A DNA stretch of 64,000 bases from Antedon bifida (lineage: Eukaryota; Echinodermata; Crinoidea; Comatulida; Antedonidae), in assembly GCA_963402885.1 (NCBI GenBank), contig OY727097.1:28017401-28081400 (forward strand). Direction: 5' to 3'. How positions within the stretch are numbered: position 1 is the stretch's first letter; every line of letters begins with the position of its first letter. The notes under the pieces were generated by a model. It was not told the DNA's origin. It ran no database searches and saw only the letters and a list, made by a program, of their open reading frames with translations. The translations under genes were made by a program, and so were the position numbers. Positions 35,901 to 47,000 of the stretch are shown one piece after another.

Positions 35901-36618
35901 TGCGCAGAACCAATTATTCGACTCTGCGCATGTTTATTATGCTATAGGAACCAGTTGTGTCAAAAAATAAAAAGGTCGAAAATTTGCCATTTTTCGAAAA
36001 TTTCCCTGTACTATAGTACAGGGATTTTTCCAAAAATAGCCAAATTTTGACCATTTTATTTTCAATAAAACTGGTTACTATAGCATAATTAACATGCGCA
36101 GAACCAATTATTCGACTCTGCGGATGTTTATTATGCTATTGGTAAGCAGTTATGTCAAAAAATAAAAAGGTCGAAAATTGGCCATTTTTCGAAAATTTCC
36201 CTGTACTATAGTACAGGGATTTTTAAAAAAAATAGCCAAATTTCAACCATTTTATTTTCGATAAAACTGGTTACTATAGCATAATTAACATGCGCAGAAC
36301 CAATTATTTTACTCTGCGCATGTTTATTATGCTATGGCAAGCAGTTATGTCAAAAAATAAAAAGGTCAAAAATTGGCCATTTTTCGAAAATTTCCCTGTA
36401 CTATAGTACAGGGATTTTTCCAAAAAATAACCAAATTTCGACAATTTTATTTTCGATAAAACTGGTTACTATAGCATAATTAACATGCGCAGAACTAATT
36501 ATTCGACTCTGCGCATGTTTATTATGCTATGGTAAGCAGTTATGGCAAAAAATAAAAAGGTCGAAAATTGGCGATTTTTCCCAAATTTCGACCATTTTAT
36601 TTTCGATAAAACTGGTTA
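29973..36618. repeat. Satellite array of palindromic MITE-like monomers, about 195 bp x 34
   Basis: Monomers start TAGTACAGGGATTTTTCC and recur every 194-195 bp (for example 30171, 30366, 30561, 30756, 30951). Each monomer is an imperfect inverted repeat. AAAATAGCCAAATTTCGACC and CATTTTATTTTCGAT in the left arm mirror AAAATAAAAAGGTCG and GGCCATTTTTCGAA in the right arm. The inner stem is AACATGCGCAG facing CTGCGCATG. Junctions form the palindrome CTGTACTATAGTACAG. The first monomer starts at about 29973 and the last is cut short at about 36618. Variant monomers recur in fixed order with a period of about 2.14 kb. The structure suggests a TA-target MITE that was amplified in tandem. No coding sequence. 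Confidence 0.95.
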
Positions 36619-36878
36619 ATAGATATTTTGGCCATAGAGTACTAATATTTTCCAGATTCTCCTTTTACGTTTCTTTCTGTTTTCATTCCACCAATATGGC
36701 GTATGTGATGTCATGTGCAATACAGTAATAGTAATGGGAATTTTTCAAAAATGTGAATTAATTTCTATAGTATTCATAATGCACATTTAGCGCGCCATAC
36801 ACTCTGACTGACTGGAGCTGTATATATACAGTTGTAGTTTACAATGCTTTGGCAGGATCTGGCAGAACTGACACAGCA
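36619..36878 (+). promoter_or_regulatory. FANCB: Presumed FANCB promoter and leader
   Basis: In the 260 bp between the satellite and the FANCB start there is a CCAAT box within CCACCAATATGGCG (36689-36702), a CRE-like TGATGTCA (36706-36713) and a TATA-like TATATATA (36821-36828). An upstream ATG at 36844 opens an 18-codon frame that ends with TAG at 36898-36900 and overlaps the main start. Motif calls are by eye. Confidence 0.4.
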
Positions 36879-39800
36879 ATGCTTATTGCTTCACATTTAG
36901 GAAATGTGGTTTGGGTGACTTTTCACCACCATGGAGAAACATGCTCATTAAAGGCACAGGCATTCACGTTACACCTACAAAAGGAGTTCATCCCCATTGG
37001 AAATGTCCCATGCTATGACATCCAGGCCAATCATATACATTGTGTTGTACATCACTTAGTTGAAAATGATATTACAGGCTTGGTTACGTTGCACATGGTA
37101 ATACAGGCAGATTTAGATGACCAATTCACTTACTACATTCTGCAAGTAACCACACATGCAATTACAATGATATCAAAGTTTAATCTACCTTATGAAATAT
37201 TGCCAGACCATGCCGATCTTACAGACGGACCAAATGTTGTCTGGTTGCACGGCGGTAACATCATTGTTTATAATGCTACTGATAAATTACAGAGGGTTGT
37301 AACTAAATATAACTCAACTGGTGATCTTTTCTGGTCTGGAATGGTTGGCACAGATCTTGTGACAATAGGCAGAATAAAAGAGAAAAATGATGGCATTTTT
37401 GTTACCGATCAACACCTGATATCTTTCCCAAGTACCTATCGCTTTATCAAAATACTTTTGAGAGGTGGATTACAAAAGAGTTTGTTCAAACTTATTCCGG
37501 ATGTTTATGCAGATATTGTTACGGTTGTAAATGTGTGTGATGATTCTGTTATTATCTGCACAAAAGAAAATCAGTTGATATCGTTTAAAAATGGAAAGAC
37601 CAAGAATCTCTGTCGACTACCATTTAAAGATGCTGTTGCAATGGATGTTGCTGTTGTGGCTGGTGGCAAGAAATTGATTGTCATTTCTTCTCGCTGCTCA
37701 GAAGTTTGCTGTGTTTGGTCTAACACTTTTGAGGTATTGTTCACTAACAATGTCAATGATAATCCAAACGTTTTCAGGTTGCATCACGAATAAACGCTAG
37801 TAAAGTGAGGTTTTTTACATAAGAAATTATGAAAATATGATTTAGTAATTAAAATTAACACAAAAATCACTTTCGAGGAGCTTTTGCTTTCACAACCAAT
37901 CGTAGCACAGTAAATAAGTTGTCATGCATTCATGAGCACTCATGTGAATGAAATAGCTTAGTAGACCAGCGATGGAAATGAAAATGGCAGCTATTTGCTC
38001 TTGTAATAGAAAAGGTAGTGATTTTTTCTTAGTGCGGAAACATTGGATTTGCATGAACAATTTTTCCTAGTGTTTCACAAATGCTGCTTCAGATATTGTA
38101 ACTTTTACTTCTTACAGATTGCAGCAAGTTGGAACGGCATCTCCAGAGTCCTTGTAGATGATTTTTACAATTGTGGCAGTGATCAAATTCTTCTTCTTAG
38201 CACCAACTCTGTCCACACCAACAACATTTTTACAGGATTTATGTTAACAGATTTACTTTGCTATAACATCAAAGAGGTAAATTTAATTATTCTTGGTCGC
38301 AGAAGATAATTAAATTTGGATATCTCATCAGTTCAAATTGTTTACTGTTTATTTTCAGGGTGATGGAGCTGTAGTTGAAGACGGGACTCCTGTTTCACAG
38401 AACAACTTGACATCTGCTGTCAGAGCTCTACAAAAGCGAATGCAGGTATACCCTAATAACGTCAAGTATCACACATCTGGCATGAGTTTCACACTTTTTC
38501 AACAATCTCAATCTTCATTTTATTAAACCAAACCTTTTTTAAAAAAACTTCAAAAAGTCTATCATTTATGATGCATAGAATCATCAATCCTAGGCCACAA
38601 TGAGCAAAATAATGTACCATCAGTTGCTATAGTGTAAGCGTCCCCAAACTTTTTGAAATAATATATATTTTTTTCAATAGGTTAGTGTTGCTGCAGTGAA
38701 ACAAAGCCGAATACAGCTCACAGAAAAAGTTAGAATGATTCATCAATCCCACAAAGCATTAGTCAATATGGCAACTGACATGAATGATAATGCAGATCGT
38801 TCAGATCAAATGGTAATGCAATTGAAGTTTACTGGTTTTAAAGTTACTTTTTTTAAATTTTTAACTAATATCGAAAGAATATTTTAAATTAAAATTTACT
38901 AATAAATTCTAAATTTTATTTCTATTCAATTTAAAGTCGTTAGTTTGTCTTTATGATGGATTAAGCAACGACAGCATGTGTGGTACTAATACAGTGCAGA
39001 TAGATAACAAGAATACTGGGTATCATCCTTCTGTTTCCTCACCATGGCAAAGTCTTGTAGGAGATGAGTGGATTGTTGCAATGGAAGTTGAAAACACAAC
39101 TTGCAAGTAAGTCAAAATACCAAACTTATACAGGTTATAGGCCACAACCAAATTGACTCAATTGGAATAACAGTAACCACCAGTGTGTAACTGCCACAAC
39201 CAACGCTAAATGTCAAACCATTTGTCTAGGCTATAAAATTGTTTCTCTTTCCAGATCCATTGATAAGTTGGCGATATCCCTGATTCATAGAGATAGTGGC
39301 CAACATCCTATTGTCTTCAAAACTAGGAGTAGTCTGTATGTACAAAACAAATTAGAACTCAAAGGAACCATTTTCGAGGAGCCTGTACAGAAGCGTTTGA
39401 AACCCCAACCTAACAACCCTAAGCCACTAAAAACTATTTTAAACCCAAATGAACGTGCATTTATATGTGCAGTTACAAAACTACCATCTTTTGTGCAGTC
39501 ATATTTGGTGTGTAATTTAGAGTTGCACTGGAAATCATGTACAGAGGACGTGTCTCGTCCACTTGAAAGCATCGGTGTTGGAAGCGTTTCTCTGACAGCC
39601 TCTGATGTAGCCAAGGGTGGCTTGCAAGTGACTTTGAAAGAATTTTGTGGTATGTGTAGCCCAGCATACAATGTAATAACTAATATATACGTTTTTTTAT
39701 CTTTCTTGATATTATCATCACAAAAAAAAACCCCAAATGCATTTCTTTGTACTGTAGGTGAGTTGACGGATCATGATGAAATTACCCTCAATGCAGTTCA

Positions 39801-40464
39801 GCTGCAGACATTCGTGAACATCACAAGTCAACATAGCAACATCAGTCAATTAGACTCATTCATCCAGAATTCATTTAAGTTTCTTCCAATTGCAAACCAT
39901 GGCTTCATATGTACGTCTGGAGCATTCAGTCTATGCAGAATTTATATCACAGTTCTCAATGCAAAAAGCATATTGGCACAAATTTATACAAGGTATGTAA
40001 ATTTACTGTATTTTTGTTGTTGTGCTAGATGAGACTTATTCAGACTTAATGTAATATTTTTACTTTTCAGAGACGAGAAGTGTTTACACCTACTTGTCCA
40101 TTCCTTGCATGACATGCTTCCTGATGATGTCATCATCATGCCAACCCAATCACCAGGACATGTGACCTCTGCAAGTAAAAATGCACTTGATAAACTAGAA
40201 GAGGAAATAACTACAAAACTTAAAATTCTAACCACTCACAAATTTGATGAAAATGTGGAATGTGTGAAAGATCATAACGAAGAAAAAACAAAATCTGTAG
40301 ACGAGTGGAGAAAAGAGTTTGTGAACGAACAAATGTCAACCAAGTGCAACTCATCACCAAAAACAGACAGTCGTACAGCTGTAACCATGGAAATTGAAGA
40401 CCTGAAACGGAAGGTTGCAACAGACAACGCTTTTATGGAATTTACTATAATTTCAGACGTGTAA
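36879..40464 (+). CDS. FANCB: Fanconi anaemia group B protein (FANCB)
   Basis: FANCB forms, with FANCL and FAAP100, the catalytic module of the nuclear Fanconi core complex that monoubiquitinates FANCD2/FANCI during crosslink repair. Eight exons join in phase: 36879-37733, 38118-38276, 38359-38445, 38681-38812, 38937-39106, 39255-39649, 39758-39992 and 40071-40464 (TAA), giving 808 residues against 859 in human. The clearest signature is KENQLISFKNGKTKNLCRLPF with VCCVWSNTFE and VLVDDFYNCGSDQILLL, which align with the N-terminal propeller-like part of human FANCB. The C-terminal part contains a charged helix (KLEEEITTKLK). The first in-frame ATG was chosen; the frame is open further upstream without a Met. 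An AATAAA follows at 40552. The symbol rests on one strong conserved segment plus length and order, so I am confident but not certain. Confidence 0.88.
39650..39757 (+). other. FANCB: FANCB intron of 108 bp with no stop in frame
   Basis: The donor GTATGTGT follows TTTTGTG and the acceptor is TTTGTACTGTAG. The intron length is a multiple of three and it has no stop in the FANCB frame. Retention would therefore add 36 residues after EFCG instead of truncating the protein. The inserted stretch is hydrophobic and low-complexity, as expected of intron sequence. Confidence 0.7.
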
Positions 40465-40551
40465 ACGTACAAACTAAATGAAAAACTAAATGTTTGTAAT
40501 GACGATTTATTTCAATGTTTTCATTATAAATATAGTATTGTGAACAAATTT

Positions 40552-40557
40552 AATAAA
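40552..40557 (+). terminator. FANCB: Polyadenylation signal AATAAA of FANCB
   Basis: AATAAA lies about 90 bp after the FANCB stop, followed by a downstream T-rich stretch (TTTATTTTAGAC). It is the first canonical signal after the stop. Confidence 0.6.
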
Positions 40558-41005
40558 GACCTGGCAAGAGTAATTACGAACATGATTTATTTTAGACATA
40601 ATGTGACATAACTGTAAAAAGACAATTCAATAGGTGAAATTAAACAGTAGATTTATACATTTATTCTTAAACCCTGTAACAGTTTATTTGCACCAACTTA
40701 ATTTCAAATGAAATACAAAAATATAAATTTCAGCCACATTATAAATTCATATGAAGTTTTGTCATTTCTTGTTTAATTATGAATGTATTATAGTTTAAAT
40801 TCAAGAGCATTGCCAATAGCGACTTGAATTAAAAAGTCATAGCTTGTTTTTCTTCTTCCCTAATGAGGAACTACTTCTATGGAATGCATAATATATTGCT
40901 GAACTTAAGCCTTAATAAATAAACATTGTTGAGAAGAGGAACAAATTAATACAGTATATCATTATATCCCATTTTCATGCAAAAACCAATAGTATTAATC
41001 TATCT

Positions 41006-41041
41006 ATCTGCCTCTGACGTCTCTAAGCACCACCATCAAGA
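41006..41041 (-). repeat. Partial duplicate of the PFAS coding tail
   Basis: TATCTGCCTCTGACGTCTCT then AAGCACCACCATCAAG resembles the genuine end of PFAS at about 41087-41122 (TATCTGCCTCTGGGGTCTCC then AAGCACCATGAACAAG). About 30 of 36 positions match. It is outside the reading frame's stop, so it is a decayed local duplication. Confidence 0.65.
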
Positions 41042-41083
41042 TATAATAGTTTTATAATTATATCTCATGCATAAGGAATATTA

Positions 41084-44000
41084 TTATCTATCTGCCTCTG
41101 GGGTCTCCAAGCACCATGAACAAGCATTTTGAAACATCTTCATCCACGGTGATGCTTGTAATGTCTCCCGCCAATCTTGCGGCATCCAGGGCCATTGCCA
41201 CGTCAAAGTTGTACGCTCTGGATGAGGCATGATCGCCAGATGACGGCCATCTGCGGAGCAGATTGCCGCAATGCCATTGGGCGATCCGTTCGGGTTCAAA
41301 GGGTATTCAGTCGTCACTTCTCCCTTGTCATCGACAAAGCGCACTGGCGCAAGATTTTCAGACAGAACTGTGTCTTTTGTTTCTTTGTTTGAAAACTTCA
41401 TGTGCCCTAGAGAGAAACAATTTGAGTTGAGTATATTTAATTACATTAATAGTTGTACCAAGCTTTCAACCAAGCTAAAATATAAGTTTGCTGGTTTACT
41501 AAATATCCATCATTATCAAGAAGTAAATAAAAGACACTATCTAACCTTCTCCATGCTGTGTCCAGACACCAAGCACAGAGCCTTCCATTCCTTTCAGCAT
41601 TAAAGCAGGGCTTTCATTAATCTTCACAGCAACAAAACGAGACTCAAAACGCTCAGAAAGATTATGAGCAAGATAAACTCCTTGCCGAGCGGATGCTGCG
41701 TCTAAATGACAATGAAAAATAATCCATAATAAATATAAATAGTCTGTCAAAAATCGAAAAGTAGTTATAATTTCATTTTACTGGTCAAAGGAACCTGCTT
41801 TACACCGGTGACTGTCCTACTACCACTGCAGTACGTACTAGTAATATTCCACATACTACCTTACCTGTAGTAAGCTCCTTGGTGACATCAGGAGCAACCC
41901 AGCCTAGCAGGCCCATTAGTTGGCAGCCATTGCATACACCCAGGGAAAAGGTGTCTTTCCTTGCTCTAAATGCATCAAACTGAGCACGCACAGCTGGGTT
42001 GAACAAAATAGTTGCTGCCCAACCTAAAATGATAATAAACATTATTTAAATAAACTAGAATAAATATTTATTTAGGTTACTATCTGTCTAATACTAGTAT
42101 AACACTTGGTTATTGCTAGAGCATGTATCTTTTATCTATCTGTTATGCTACAAAAAGTATAATCAGAAAAGTATACCTTTTGCGGAACCACAAACATCTG
42201 CAAAACTGAAGCCGCCAACAAAAACCACTCCACGGAACTGATCGAGGGTGACTTTACCGCAAGCTAAATCTTGCATATTGATGTCCCATGTTTCAAAGCC
42301 AGCCATGTGTAGTGTTGAACTCATCTCTCGATCTCCGTTACTGCCTTCTTCACGGATCACAGCAACCTTTGGTTTCATTCCATCTATGGAAGGCCAATTA
42401 GTAAAGTGATTATGTATATGAGCAAATGTAATGAGTCAAAATCAACTTGTATTACTACTTAAAAAATAGTAAAATTCACAAGATAATCAATTATTCTATA
42501 ATTGGTTCTAACCTTTAGAGCATCCATTTTTAACAGAATTCAAATTTGTTGCAACTGGGTCAAAGGTTAATTTAAATGGTGGCGCTGTTCTATTTGCTAA
42601 ATTGCGTTGCTCCACTTCAACACACTCTGGATTTGCTTGTAGTCTTTCCAATTGAAAACTAGTCTCTTCCCAGATGTCTCTAAGGACAGTCATCTTTTCA
42701 TTCAAGACTTCTTTCTCATTTACTGAGATAACAACCTATAATTTATGTATAAAATATTCAGATTCATTCTAAAAGCCATCATAAAATGTTTAAATATTGC
42801 TTCGATTTTTATTCAAAATTCAAACTTTGTTAAAAAAAATTACTTACCATTGACCCTTGACCTGATCCACTGGAGTGACCAATTACAAAACAAGGAACAT
42901 TATTGTCAGTGAACTGTCTACAAACTTCCTCACTAACATTAGCTTTTACTTCTAACACTAGTCCCAGTTCTTCAGCAAACAGAATATCAATTGCATTTAC
43001 TAAAAATAAAAAAGTTTTACTATGCATCACTACTTACGAGAGGCTCTGAAACCATATGAAAGATTAAATTACAGATCCATTCAAGGCATTTGAATACATT
43101 CTTAGTACAAGGCAGATTTCTGCAATTTAGAGATAGCATAATGCTTACCACCAGTTTCGGAAAGTTTGACGTCAATACCACAATTCCCAGCGAACGCCAT
43201 TTCTAATAATGTTGTTACAATACCACCATCGCTAATATCATGACCAGCTGATATTTTTCTATCTACAAAAGGATACAAAATACAAAGTTGATTGTTATTC
43301 ATATCTCTAAAGCTCTGTCTACGCTATCAAACTTTATGTGACCAAAAATGGACATACACCTAATGATGTCATATCACTACCATATTTGGGCATATCACTA
43401 CCATATTTAGGCACATCACATTTTGTTGTCAAACTAGTTTGATAGTGTAGACAGAGTTTTATATTATAACTACAAGTAAATGGATTTATTGTAAAGGTCT
43501 ACTTAATAAGTCTATAAATATGACTACCTCTGATAAGATTTTGCATTGTGTTGAAAGCCCTTACAAACGTTTCTGGTTCATCGAGATCAGGCGAGAATTG
43601 GCCGAGTTGATTATAGCACTGAGCGAGGGCGCTACCACCTAAACGGTTATTCCTTTTACCAAATGAAACCCAAAGCAAAGTCCCTGAAATAGAATATTTA
43701 AAGCCTTGATTATAAATATACTATATACTTTCTTTATTTAGTTAGTTAATATGATTGTAGTAGCAAAATGTGCAATTTTATATTCACTTTACCTTTACTG
43801 TCTGGACATTTAAGGTCAGGGGTCACAGTTGCAGTAATATCCGGGCATGCCACATACACAGACACAACCAATGCACCTAAAAAATGTAATTGATATTGCT
43901 AAGTCAATGGCTTTAAATGGATGTATAAATATATTTTCATTTCAAAATATTTATTATTAAAGTGAGTATAAAAGCTTTATTTTAAACAATACAGTAATAT

Positions 44001-47000
44001 AACTCACAAGTTTGTTGTACATAGGACATATTTCCATAAAGGACACAATCACCAAATGATATCATGAATATCTAACCTGGGGCTTTGATCGTTTCAGAGC
44101 CTATCCTAGCAGCCATACTCAAAGAGTCCTTCCCACCATCCACAGCAACGCCCAACTTGCCCATCACCTCGCACATGGCCTCGCATGCATCATACAATGC
44201 AGCGCCCTCACCAGAGAGCTTCGCTGGCCACATCCAGTTACCGCTACATTTGACATCTTTAAGATCGGATACTCTAGCAAACACGAGATTGGTAAGGGCT
44301 TCTCCTACCGACATCCTAGCCCCACAGCCAGGATCCACTAACCCTTTAATAGGCTGCTCTCCAATAGCTGTAGCTGAGCCTACAGTTCCAAAGTGAGAGA
44401 GTGCAGTAACAGCAACATCGGCGAGTGGTGTGTGCAGGGGGCCTACACATTGCTGCTGGGCTATCAGGCCAGTGACAGCACGATCAACCTAACACAAACA
44501 ATTTATTCTGGTTATACACTTTCTATATTCCTTCACACAAATAAGTTATACAATATTAATGATAAAATAGATCTTCACCTTATTAGTCAAGAATCTTTTA
44601 CTGGCTACTGAAGGAAGACGCAGGACACGGTCGAGTGCACACCGGACAGTCAATCCATCAGGTAGTGTCAACTGTTTCAGTTTTGGTTTGCATCGATCAT
44701 ACTTAAAAACCTGAAGAGAAAAAAAAGATAATTATATATAATTTTACAGGCACAGAGAGAAAGAGACACTATGATATACTGGTAATTATTTTCAAGGGTT
44801 AATGATGATGAAATCTGTGAGGTTGAGAAAAAGTTATATCAGCTGAGAATCGAACCCGGAATCTTCTGCCATCACACCACTGGAGCTTTCATGGTATGGT
44901 TCAAACTTATTCCCGACACTACTCTACCATCAAGTCTCCATCTTACCTTTTGCGGCATCTTTCCAAGAACCCATTCAAGTTGGAGATCAACTGGATAAGT
45001 GAGTGCTGCTCTTTTTTTGCTTGGTGGTTCTGCATCACCCTCACCAGCTTCTACTTTCTTTTCCACTTCAAGACGAATCTGAAACAGAAAAAATATTTTT
45101 GTATTGTAAAACTCTTGTCTTTATGCACTCTATATGTGCATGAAAAGGCATTCTTCAAAATTAGCAATACTGTAGTTTTTAAATTTAAAATAAAGTAGGT
45201 AAAAGAACTCTGTAAATATTACCTTTCCATCACCTGTAATGTCACCAACAAAAACAGCTGGGCACTTCTCTCTGTCACAAATATCTTGAAGTTTCCCTTG
45301 GTCCTCAGATCGTATTAGTATGGCATTGGACTCCTGGTATTCTGCACCCCATAGTTCTAAGGTGTTGATGGTTGGATCACCTAGTTGGAATTCCTTAGCT
45401 TTTATAAGAGCACCTGCAGGTTCACATATCTCCTTTAAAACATTACCTGTACACAAAAAATGATTTAATTGGTCAGATTTTAGCCATACTTTGACAAAAA
45501 AATGAGTACATTTGACAAGTGTCCCTTTAATAGAGGTTCAATTTTACTTAATAAAATAAGCAACAAAAATAAAATTGCCTGCAACTCACCATTGCCTCCA
45601 GCTCCCTGATCATGTATACTACATATAGGGTTTGTATTACCCATCTCAATACACGCTCTAATGACTCGGTTTAATTTCTGTTCCATCTCCGCATCACCGC
45701 GCTGCACGGCTTCGAAGTCCAGTTTTTCTGTATTGTCACCTTGAACTTGAATGGAAGATGCAGCGCCCCCACCGACTCCGATACGATAGATTGGTCCACC
45801 AAGTTTTACAATCTTCATTCCTGCATAGTAAACATTCATTCATAAATAGTATTAACGTGGAGAAATAAAAACCAAATATTTTATCAGGTTACAATAATCC
45901 TACACATAATTTTATGTGACAGACACACATACAGTATCTATGTGGAAAAAACAATAAAAACAGGTACAGTATTTGGTGTTATATTTAGTTTGCGATACAA
46001 ACCTTTCTCTGCTTCGTCTTTAGTTGCATGCATACTCTCAAGCATCCCAATACCCCCGCTGAACATAATGGGCTTGACCCACTCTCTTCTATCACCTTCA
46101 GAAAGCATCATGCCAAATGAACGAGAGAAACCGGTTAAAACGGGTTCACCAAACTTGTTGCCGTAGTCGGATGCACCATTGCTCGCCTCTACAGCAACTG
46201 ACAGAGCAGATGCCATGTTGCTAGGATAAACCATGTTTTTATCCTCCCATGGAAGGTCATATCCTGTTTAAACAAATGTTCATAACAAATTTTCATTAAA
46301 TAAACTTAATATAACATTTAGAAAAAGAAATTATGCAATTAAGCAAGCAATTAAGCCTGTTTGCTGTATAATGAATTTAAGTTGGTAAATATCAGGCAAG
46401 CGTAACGGTTTATCCTTTATATATATCTGTATATTTGTATATTTTCTCTTGTATTTGTATTTATTTTGATTTTTGAGGGAGAAATAAATTGTCCATAAAG
46501 ATTACTAAATCTGAAATTTAGATTTCTTTCGATATATATTTTACCTGGAATGTTCAGATTTCCAAAGCAGTAGCCTGCTGTGCCAGCCACTACATGTGCT
46601 CCCTTCCCTGCAGCCTGAACATCACGTATTCTACCCCCAGTACCGGTTGTAGCCCCTGGGAAAGGCGCGACCCCAGTTGGAAAGTTATGGGTCTCTGCTG
46701 TGAAGATGATATGCCTGAGTGGTTCAGATTCCTCCATCACACTTGCTGACCCGGGATTGGCTGGTTTGAGAACTTTGACCTTATGGCCTTTGATTGCACT
46801 GAAAATCAAGTAAACTTAAAGTGAGAAAAACATTTAAAGCTCTGTCTACACTATCAAACTTATTTGACAAAAAAAGTGTAATGTGCCCAAATATGGTAGT
46901 GATATGCCCAAATATGGTAGTGATATGACATCATCATGTCTATATATGGGCACATCACATTTTTCACATAAAAGTTGACAGTATAGACAGAGCTTTAGGC

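Larger units (their letters stand above)
40465..41083. other. Convergent 3' ends of FANCB and PFAS
   Basis: The stop codons of the two genes are about 620 bp apart and face each other. A plus-strand AATAAA at 40552-40557 probably ends FANCB. A TTTATT (AATAAA on the minus strand) at about 40658 could serve PFAS. If so, the transcripts stay just apart. A partial copy of the PFAS tail lies at about 41006-41041. Confidence 0.6.

Noticed and set aside
29973..36618. CRISPR-like or other programmed repeat-spacer array
   Set aside because: The whole period is repeated with no variable spacers, in a eukaryotic genome; it is a satellite.
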